This document shows positions 58,949 through 64,000 of a stretch of 64,000 bases of DNA, in pieces. The notes under the pieces were generated by a model that saw only the letters and a list, made by a program, of their open reading frames with translations, had not been told where the DNA came from and made no database searches. The position numbers and the translations under genes were made by a program. Position 1 is the first letter of the stretch; every line of letters begins with the position of its first letter. This DNA is from Actinorhabdospora filicis (lineage in GTDB: Bacteria; Actinomycetota; Actinomycetes; Mycobacteriales; Micromonosporaceae), in assembly GCF_030269765.1 (NCBI RefSeq), contig NZ_BSTX01000003.1, positions 737,860 to 801,859 of the forward strand. The letters run 5' to 3'.

Positions 58949-60086
58949 GGCGGGCGGGGTGTGGTGGCGGGCTTTGCGTTCGGGATGCCCGTCGATAATG
59001 AAGGATTATGTTAGACCGGTGGCGCGGCAAGGCGCGAGGCGAACGCCATGGCCTGGCACAAAGCAGGACATGAGCTGGCACGGCATGAGATCCGGTGTGG
59101 AGTGAGGATCCGCGCTCGGTGGCCCTGCCCGAGCAGCTTCCCGGCGGGTTCTCGTGGCGAGTGACGGGGGAGGGGACGCGGCTCTCGCGAGCCGCGTGGG
59201 CGCGTCGTGAAGGCGCGCGGGACGGTGTGACCCGGCCACGCCCACCGGCGCCGACGTGATGTGCTCTGACGGCGGCCTGGCCACCGCTATCTTGCGCACC
59301 GTCGCGGCGTGGTGGATCAGCCGAGGCGAGGCCAGAGCGGCCGTCCCACCGCGGCGGTGCTCCAGGACGGCCGCCGCGGCTCGCCCACCATGGCTGCCAA
59401 GGCGAGTGGCGAAGGGAACCGGTTCCCGCGAGCCGTGTGGCCGCGTCGAGGGGACGTGCAGCGGTGAGACCACACCACGCCGCTCACCGCCGCCGAGGGC
59501 GGCTCCGCCATGACCCCGGATGAGGCGCGCGGGCTGTTCCCGCAGGCCGGGTTCCCGGGAACCTCGCACATCGTCGGGGCGCGGTGGAGCCGCCGCTCCA
59601 CCTTCGGGAGCGGGCGGGGTCTCCCGGCGCGACCATCTCCCCGCACCGCGCACCGTCGCGGTGCCCCGTCCCACGGTCGGCGTGGCCGGGCCGCGAACAC
59701 ACCGCTTGAACGGTCGCGCACGTCGGCGATGCCGGTTGGACGCCCCGGTGACCCGCGTGCCGCACCATCCGGGTTCGCCCGCGACCCTTCCCGGTGGCGA
59801 GCGGCCCGGGCCCTCGCGATCGGCACGGCGCGATGAGATGGCACGCGGCATAGCGAGATGTGGTCCCGGCAGCCGCGTCGCCTTCCGGGCCGGGGCACGA
59901 GGCTCCCTCGGCGCACCATGGTCCCAGCTCGCCTACCGTCGTGGTGTTCCGTCGTGTGGTCGGCGTGACCGGGGCGTCGATACTCCGTCGGCCCCGCCAC
60001 CCCACCCCGCGCGGAACCCGCCGCCCCCGCGTCCGGCCTGCACCCGTGTGCCCACCGACCGTCCCCCCACCCCCCCACCCACGCCT
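58949..60086. repeat. Non-coding region with degenerate long repeats
   Basis: Unit-like segments recur, each containing ggcgagtg followed by a gg-rich stretch, cgcgagccg(c/t)gtgg and cgcgtcg, at about 59154-59210 and 59403-59455 (period about 248), then cgcac(c)(a)tcgtcg(g)ggcg(c)gg(t)gg at about 59296 and 59566. A further pair (ccgtc-ggt-ccgtc-cggtcggcgtg) appears at about 59650 and 59937. Open frames are inconsistent between copies. No gene is claimed. Confidence 0.6.
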
Positions 60087-60124
60087 GAAGCCCGCCACCC
60101 CGGTGCGTCAGGGTGGCGGGCTTC
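60087..60124 (-). terminator. Terminator of the metNIQ operon
   Basis: A perfect 14-bp stem (60087-60100 with 60111-60124) and ten-base loop, about 27 bases past the metQ stop on the minus strand. Confidence 0.88.
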
Positions 60125-60150
60125 GTCCACAGGAGAGGAAGGGAGGCTCT

Positions 60151-60990
60151 TTAGAAGGCCGGGATCACCGAGCCCTTGTACTTGTCCTGGATGAACTTCT
60201 TCACCTCGGGCGACTGGAGCAGCTTGACCAGCTTCTGGACGCGCTCGTCCTGCTCCTGCCCCTTCTTCACGACGAGCAGGTTGGCGTAGGGGTTGCCCTC
60301 GGCCTTCTCCAGCACGAGCGCGTCAGTGGCGGGGGTGAGGCCGCCCTGGATGGCGTAGTTGCCGTTGATCACGGCGGCGTCCACGTCGTCGAGGGAGCGG
60401 GGGAGCTGCTCGGCGGCCAGGGGCTGGAACTTCAGGTTCTTGGGGTTGGCGACGACGTCCTTCTCGGTGGCGTTGGTGCCCACGCCGTCCTTGAGGGTGA
60501 GCAGGCCGTTGTCGGCGAGGAGCTTGAGCGCGCGGCCGCCGTTGGTGGCGTCGTCCGGGAACGCCACGGTCGCCCCGTTGGGGAGGGCCGCGAGGTCCTT
60601 GACCTTCTTGGAGTAGAGGCCGAGGGGCTCGATGTGGACGGCGCCGACGCCGACGAGCTGGGTGCCGTTCTTCTGGTTGAACTCGTCCAGGTAGGGCTTG
60701 TGCTGGAAGAAGTTGGCGTTGAGTTCGCCGGTGTCGGTGGCGGTGTTCGGCAGCACGTAGTCGTCGAAGACCTTCACCTCCAGCTCCAGCCCGGCGCCCG
60801 CGGCGAGGTTGGTCTTGACGTAGTCGAGGATCTCGGCGTGCGGGACGGCGCTCGCCCCGACGATGAGCTTGCTCTTGGGGTCCTCGCTGGCCTTGGCGTC
60901 GGAGCCCGAGCCGCAGGCGGCGAGCAGGCCGAGGGTGAGGGCGGCGGTCAGGGAGATGGCGGCGCTGCTGAGAAGCCGACGGCGGTTCAT
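60151..60990 (-). CDS. metQ: Methionine ABC transporter substrate-binding lipoprotein
   Basis: A 279-residue NlpA/MetQ-family lipoprotein. Signal peptide with lipobox LGLLAAC (Cys26), then LIVGASAVPHAEILDYVK and FDDYVLPNTATDTGELNANFFQHKPYL, both hallmarks of MetQ. It binds D/L-methionine or a related compound outside the cell. It lies 45 bases after metI and is the last gene of the operon, followed by a terminator. Confidence 0.93.
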   Translation of the reverse strand: MNRRRLLSSAAISLTAALTLGLLAACGSGSDAKASEDPKSKLIVGASAVPHAEILDYVKTNLAAGAGLELEVKVFDDYVLPNTATDTGELNANFFQHKPYLDEFNQKNGTQLVGVGAVHIEPLGLYSKKVKDLAALPNGATVAFPDDATNGGRALKLLADNGLLTLKDGVGTNATEKDVVANPKNLKFQPLAAEQLPRSLDDVDAAVINGNYAIQGGLTPATDALVLEKAEGNPYANLLVVKKGQEQDERVQKLVKLLQSPEVKKFIQDKYKGSVIPAF

Positions 60991-61035
60991 GATGGTGTGC
61001 CTTTCGATGTTCTTGGAGGGAGAGGTTCTAGCTGT

Positions 61036-61692
61036 TCACCGGCGGTCGAGGCGCCGGGAGATGAGGTCGCCGGCCAGCTGGATGAGCTGGACGAACACGA
61101 CGAGGACGATGACGGCGACGATCATGACGTCGTACTGGAAGCGCTGGTAGCCGAAACGGACGGCGACCGCGCCGAGCCCGCCTCCGCCGATCGCGCCGGC
61201 CATCGCCGAGTAGCCGATGACGGCCACGACGGTGACGGTGACGTTGCGGATGATCGAGGGCAGCGCCTCGGGGACGAGGACGCGCCCGACGATGCCGAAC
61301 CCGTGCGCGCCCATCGAGCGGGCCGCCTCCACGAGACCGGGGTCGACTTCGAGCAGCGAGGACTCCACCAGCCGCGCGAAGAACGGGACGGCCGCCACCG
61401 CGAGCGGGACCACCGCCGCCGCGCTGCCGATGCTGGTCCCGACCAGCAGCCGCGTCACGGGGATGATCGCCAGCATCAGCAGGATGAACGGCACCGACCG
61501 CCCGATGTTCACCACGAGCCCGATCGCCTTGTAGGCCAGCCCCTGCGGCCGCAGGCCCCTGGGGGACAGGGCGTACAGGGCGACGCCGAGCGGCAGCCCG
61601 AACACCACCGTCCACAGGGTCGTCAGGCCGACCATCTGGAGCGTCTCCAGGGCCGCGGGCCCGAGCAGGTCCACGTACTCGTCGAAGGTCAC
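61036..61692 (-). CDS. metI: Methionine ABC transporter permease
   Basis: A 218-residue permease with five transmembrane segments. The EAA-like loop is at LVEAARSMGAHGFGIVGRVLVPEALP. N-terminal LQMVGLTTLWTVVFGLPLGVALY and the central LLMLAIIPVTRLLVGTSIG match MetI. GTG 61692 overlaps the metN stop by four bases, showing coupling. Confidence 0.93.
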   Translation of the reverse strand: MTFDEYVDLLGPAALETLQMVGLTTLWTVVFGLPLGVALYALSPRGLRPQGLAYKAIGLVVNIGRSVPFILLMLAIIPVTRLLVGTSIGSAAAVVPLAVAAVPFFARLVESSLLEVDPGLVEAARSMGAHGFGIVGRVLVPEALPSIIRNVTVTVVAVIGYSAMAGAIGGGGLGAVAVRFGYQRFQYDVMIVAVIVLVVFVQLIQLAGDLISRRLDRR

Positions 61693-62678
61693 CGCGCACC
61701 GCCCTCGGGCGTCGAGACGCCGTAGCCGCGCTCGACGAGCCAGGCCAGCGCCTCATCGGCGACGGGCGTGTCCGGCAGCGCCACCCGCAGGCGTCCCACG
61801 GTGAATCCGTCGTCGCCGGTGCCGGTCTGCACCGCCGCGTCCAGGATCGAGACGTCCAGGTCGAAGCGCTTCACGAGCGCCGCCACCACGGGCTCGCCGA
61901 CCTCGGCGCCGGTGAAGGTGATGTCGGCGGTACGAGTGGCCGTCGGCGTCACGGTGTCCCCCAGATCGAATGCCTGCCGCCCGAGCGCGGACCCCGGCGT
62001 GGCGAGCAGGTCGGCGACCCGCCCGGTCTCGGTCACCCGGCCACCGTCGAGCACGGCCGCCGAGTCGCAGATGCGCGTGACGACCTGAAGCTCATGCGTG
62101 ATGAGCAGAATCGTCAGCCCCAGCTCACGATTCAGCCGCCGCAGCAGATCGAGGATCTCCACCGTGGTGTCCGGATCCAGCGCACTCGTGGCCTCGTCGG
62201 AGAGCAGCACATCCGGCTTCGCCGCAAGCGCACGAGCGATCGCCACCCGCTGCCGCTGCCCACCCGACAACTGCCCCGGAAACGCCTTCGCCTTATCCGC
62301 CAGCCCGACGACATCGAGCAGCTCGGCGACCCGCGCCTTCCGCTCAGCCCGTCCCGCACCCGAAATCCGCAACGGCAGCCCCACATTGGCCTCGACCGTC
62401 CGATTGCGCACCAGGTGAAAATGCTGAAAGACCATGCCGATACGCGCACGCGTCTTGCGCAGTTCCCCCGCACCCAACGTGGTGATCTCCACCCCGTTGA
62501 CGCGGACCGAACCGGAGTCGGGCCGCTCCAGCGCGTTCACAGTCCGCAGAAGCGTCGACTTCCCAGCCCCAGAACGCCCCAGAACCCCGAACACCTCGCC
62601 CTTGCGGACGGTCAAGCTCACCCCATCGAGGGCCGTGGTATCTCGGTACCTTTTTCGCACATCGGACAGTTCGATCAC
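61689..62678 (-). CDS. metN: Methionine ABC transporter ATPase with NIL domain
   Basis: A 329-residue ATPase. Walker A GRSGAGKST, signature LSGGQRQRVAIARAL, Walker B VLLSDEATSALD and H-loop LLITHELQV. The C-terminal NIL regulatory domain (from about 240, DITFTGAEVGEPVVAALVKRFDLDVSIL) senses methionine to inhibit transport. GTG 62678 follows AAGGA with eight bases between. First gene of metNIQ; the leader shows no recognised SAM riboswitch. Confidence 0.93.
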   Translation of the reverse strand: MIELSDVRKRYRDTTALDGVSLTVRKGEVFGVLGRSGAGKSTLLRTVNALERPDSGSVRVNGVEITTLGAGELRKTRARIGMVFQHFHLVRNRTVEANVGLPLRISGAGRAERKARVAELLDVVGLADKAKAFPGQLSGGQRQRVAIARALAAKPDVLLSDEATSALDPDTTVEILDLLRRLNRELGLTILLITHELQVVTRICDSAAVLDGGRVTETGRVADLLATPGSALGRQAFDLGDTVTPTATRTADITFTGAEVGEPVVAALVKRFDLDVSILDAAVQTGTGDDGFTVGRLRVALPDTPVADEALAWLVERGYGVSTPEGGAR

Positions 62679-62872
62679 AGTGCTGATCCTTCAGAAGGTC
62701 CCCGCCGGGACGATTCGGGCAGCCGAGCGGCATCAGTCCGGAATGAAAACCCGGCGGCACATCGGCATGAGTGAGCGCAAAAAACCGCTAACGATCAGAG
62801 AGCGGAAGTGCGCAAGAGCTGCTCGCTTCGGGGCGCGAGCGGGGAAGGGACCCTCAGATCCCGCACATTCGC
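62679..62872. other. Leader region upstream of metN
   Basis: A gap between the metN start and the small frame at 62873, divergent in direction. No promoter or riboswitch could be assigned. It contains no repeat. Confidence 0.4.
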
Positions 62873-62888
62873 ATGCCCATGGGCATGC
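62871..62888. promoter_or_regulatory. Perfect 18-base palindrome
   Basis: GCATGCCCATGGGCATGC reads the same on both strands. It overlaps the first codons of the small frame at 62873. It lies about 190 bases upstream of metN and could be a repressor site, or chance given its nested restriction-like palindromes. Confidence 0.5.
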
Positions 62889-63004
62889 ACGCGCACATGG
62901 CCGGCATCGCGACGCTCATGGCGTGGCGGCGGCAGCAGGAAGTGCGCGACGTGTTCACGGGGGGAAGTAAACCAGGCGAACCGACGACCGCCAAGGAGAA
63001 GTGA
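62873..63004 (+). CDS. Candidate small Met/His-rich protein (43 residues)
   Basis: A 43-codon frame from ATG 62873: a Met/His-rich start (MPMGMHAHMAGIATLMAW), then RRQQEVRDVFTGG and a short hydrophilic tail. The first 30 codons nearly all end in G or C, unlike the array DNA that follows, and no stop breaks the frame. No good ribosome site lies at the usual distance. Met/His clusters could bind copper or other metals, but this is speculation. The product is not recognised. Confidence 0.3.
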   Translation: MPMGMHAHMAGIATLMAWRRQQEVRDVFTGGSKPGEPTTAKEK

Positions 63005-63620
63005 TGTTCGTCGCGGCGAGTTAACAGGGGTTAACGCGCAGAAACGCGCACGACAGGGAGAAGCGAAGACAGGAGCAAAGACGCAGGTGAGAGCCGGAGT
63101 GGAGTGCGAGCGGTGCTGGGGAACGCGGCCGCGACGAAAGACCGGAAGGGACAGGCGAGCAGCGGTGAGCGAAGCCAGCCCGAGGTGAGAGCGGTGGACG
63201 TAAGACGGGCCGGTGCGAGGCGCGAAGCCTGTGTGCGGTGGGGACGAGACGAAGACAAGAGCCGGGTGCGATGTGCGCGCAGCCTGAAGTGCAGTGGGGG
63301 CGAGACGAAGGCAAGACCCGGGCAACCCACACGTTGCGGTGGATGAAGCCCGCCCGAAGACAAGCCGGTGACGATGGCCAGAGCCACACCACCCACACGG
63401 CGATGGGTGAAGCAAGCCTGAAGACAAGCGAAAGTCGGAAGACAAGCCGGGTGCGATGCGAAGCCTGGTGCAGTGAGGGCGAGACGAAGGCAAGAGCCGG
63501 GCCGGGCAAGCAGCGGTGGGTGAAGGCTGCCCGAGGCGAGGTCCGGGGTCGATGTGTCGAGCCGGGTGCGATGCGTAGCAGGGTAGGGCTCTTGACCGAA
63601 GCCGCCGCCGACAACTAGAG
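62990..63620 (-). repeat. Degenerate tandem repeat array, second copy in reverse orientation
   Basis: The minus strand shows the same modules as the array at 28413-29340. On the plus strand, gacgaa(g/a)(g/a)caaga(g/c)ccggg recurs at 63248, 63304 and 63483, and gccgggtgcgatg at 63261, 63446 and 63561. Reverse complements (cccgggtcttgccttcgt; catcgcacccggc) match array 1 closely. Unit spacing is irregular (about 52-185). Open frames in this stretch are not treated as genes. Confidence 0.72.
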
Positions 63621-63697
63621 CTGGCCCGAAGACCAGGCCCCGCACAACCTTTCCTTCGAGAGCTGGATCTTCTGGCGTGCGGCCTGACGGGTCTTTG

Positions 63698-63760
63698 GAA
63701 CGAGGGTTCTGGGGGTGTCAAGACAGCTCTTCCGTCTTGACACCCCCGGGTTCCTCGTTC
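63698..63760 (-). repeat. Long hairpin element, copy 2 (inverted)
   Basis: An outer stem GAACGAGG/CCTCGTTC, a five-base internal loop, and a 14-bp perfect inner stem (63711-63724 with 63734-63747) around a nine-base loop. Read on the minus strand it aligns along its length with copy 1 at 28237-28300, loop included (ggaag-gc-type). Outer-stem bases differ from copy 1 in compensating pairs. The flanking GACGGTGAAC/GTTCGGC and GACCCGTC motifs are also shared. Confidence 0.85.
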
Positions 63761-63860
63761 ACCGTCGCCGAGGCCGAACGACGGAAGATCCGCGGCCGGC
63801 AACCGACACGACCACAGAGGGATGGAAGGGACGGGCCAAGGGGGAGAGGCGGGAAGAAGG

Positions 63861-64000
63861 GTGGTGCGGGCCGGGGTGGTGCGGGCCGGGGTGGTGCGGG
63901 CCGGGGTGGTGCGGGCCGGGGTGGTGCGGGCCGGGGTGGTGCGGGCCGGGGTGGTGCGGGCCGGGGTGGTGCGGGCCGGGGTGGTGCGGGCCGGGGTGGT
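63861..64000. repeat. 15-base minisatellite at the window edge
   Basis: The unit gtggtgcgggccggg repeats without visible error for 140 bases (about 9.3 copies) and continues beyond the window. Each unit has two G-runs. Copy number in the assembly may be unreliable. Confidence 0.92.

Noticed and set aside
58980..60086. Protein genes in the 59-60 kb repeat region
   Set aside because: Frames of 100-280 codons exist on both strands but are Arg/Pro/Gly-rich, overlap each other, and change between repeat units.
62679..62790. SAM riboswitch upstream of metN
   Set aside because: A short gaatgaaaacccggcggcac stretch recalls the SAM-I core, but it is on the plus strand, opposite to metN, and the other conserved helices are not visible. 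Infernal against RF00162 and RF00634 would decide.
62808..63802. Large open frames on both strands in the second array
   Set aside because: They arise from GC bias and repeats, shift frame at the hairpin relative to copy 1, and do not give consistent products.

Overview
The window is about 64 kb of a very GC-rich actinobacterial chromosome. The markers are an actinobacterial cytochrome bcc-aa3 branch (ctaC, ctaF, ctaE, qcrC, qcrA, qcrB), a PimB'-type mannosyltransferase, an IdeR-type iron regulator next to a SigB-type sigma factor, AfsR/SARP-type regulators, many GTG starts and almost no TTA codons. The gene set and order fit Streptosporangiales, perhaps Thermomonosporaceae (Actinomadura-like), or a relative. 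That placement is inference; no rRNA or tRNA gene is present to test it.

Layout. 1-1.8 kb: the 3' end of an ErpA/HesB-type Fe-S carrier gene, a PfkB-family kinase and a TusA-like sulfur carrier. 1.9-19.7 kb: a five-gene oligopeptide ABC importer followed by four tandem, full-length AfsR-like regulators (winged helix, BTAD, NB-ARC, TPR). 19.9-22.5 kb: cysteine desulfurase, divergent ctaC-ctaF. 22.5-27.9 kb: a DMT transporter, two membrane-anchored proteins, and a leftward operon (pseudo-receiver, trpD, NUDIX, nucleotidyltransferase, AsnC-type effector domain). 27.9-29.6 kb: 1.7 kb without genes, holding a G-rich tract, a long hairpin and a degenerate repeat array. 29.6-33.7 kb: ctaE-qcrCAB. 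34.0-45.5 kb: a Rel/SpoT homologue with a degenerate synthetase domain, a DEDDh/GIY-YIG nuclease, a lipoprotein, a NYN-domain protein, two M48 proteases and pimB. 45.6-52.8 kb: a LuxR/NarL two-component pair, an acyl-CoA ligase, an SRPBCC protein, a ROK kinase, a lipoprotein and a VOC protein. 52.8-55.4 kb: two TetR regulators around an FAD monooxygenase, each with a clear palindromic operator. 55.7-58.9 kb: ideR, sigB, and a BlaI/M56 pair. 59-60.1 kb: non-coding repeats. 60.1-62.7 kb: metNIQ. 62.8-64 kb: a second, inverted copy of the hairpin and array element, then a 15-bp minisatellite running off the edge.

How genes work together. The respiratory genes encode menaquinol oxidation by the bcc complex and electron transfer to the aa3 oxidase; the subunit I gene (ctaD) is not here. 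Cysteine desulfurase, TusA and ErpA serve sulfur and Fe-S metabolism. The peptide importer feeds into a string of four stand-alone STAND-type regulators, suggesting (not proving) a link between peptide sensing or nutrition and secondary metabolism.

The strongest candidate for something undescribed is the two-copy element at about 28.2-29.3 kb and 63.0-63.8 kb: a long hairpin with a near-identical inner stem and compensatory changes in its outer stem, followed by a degenerate tandem repeat array, placed in opposite orientations 35 kb apart.
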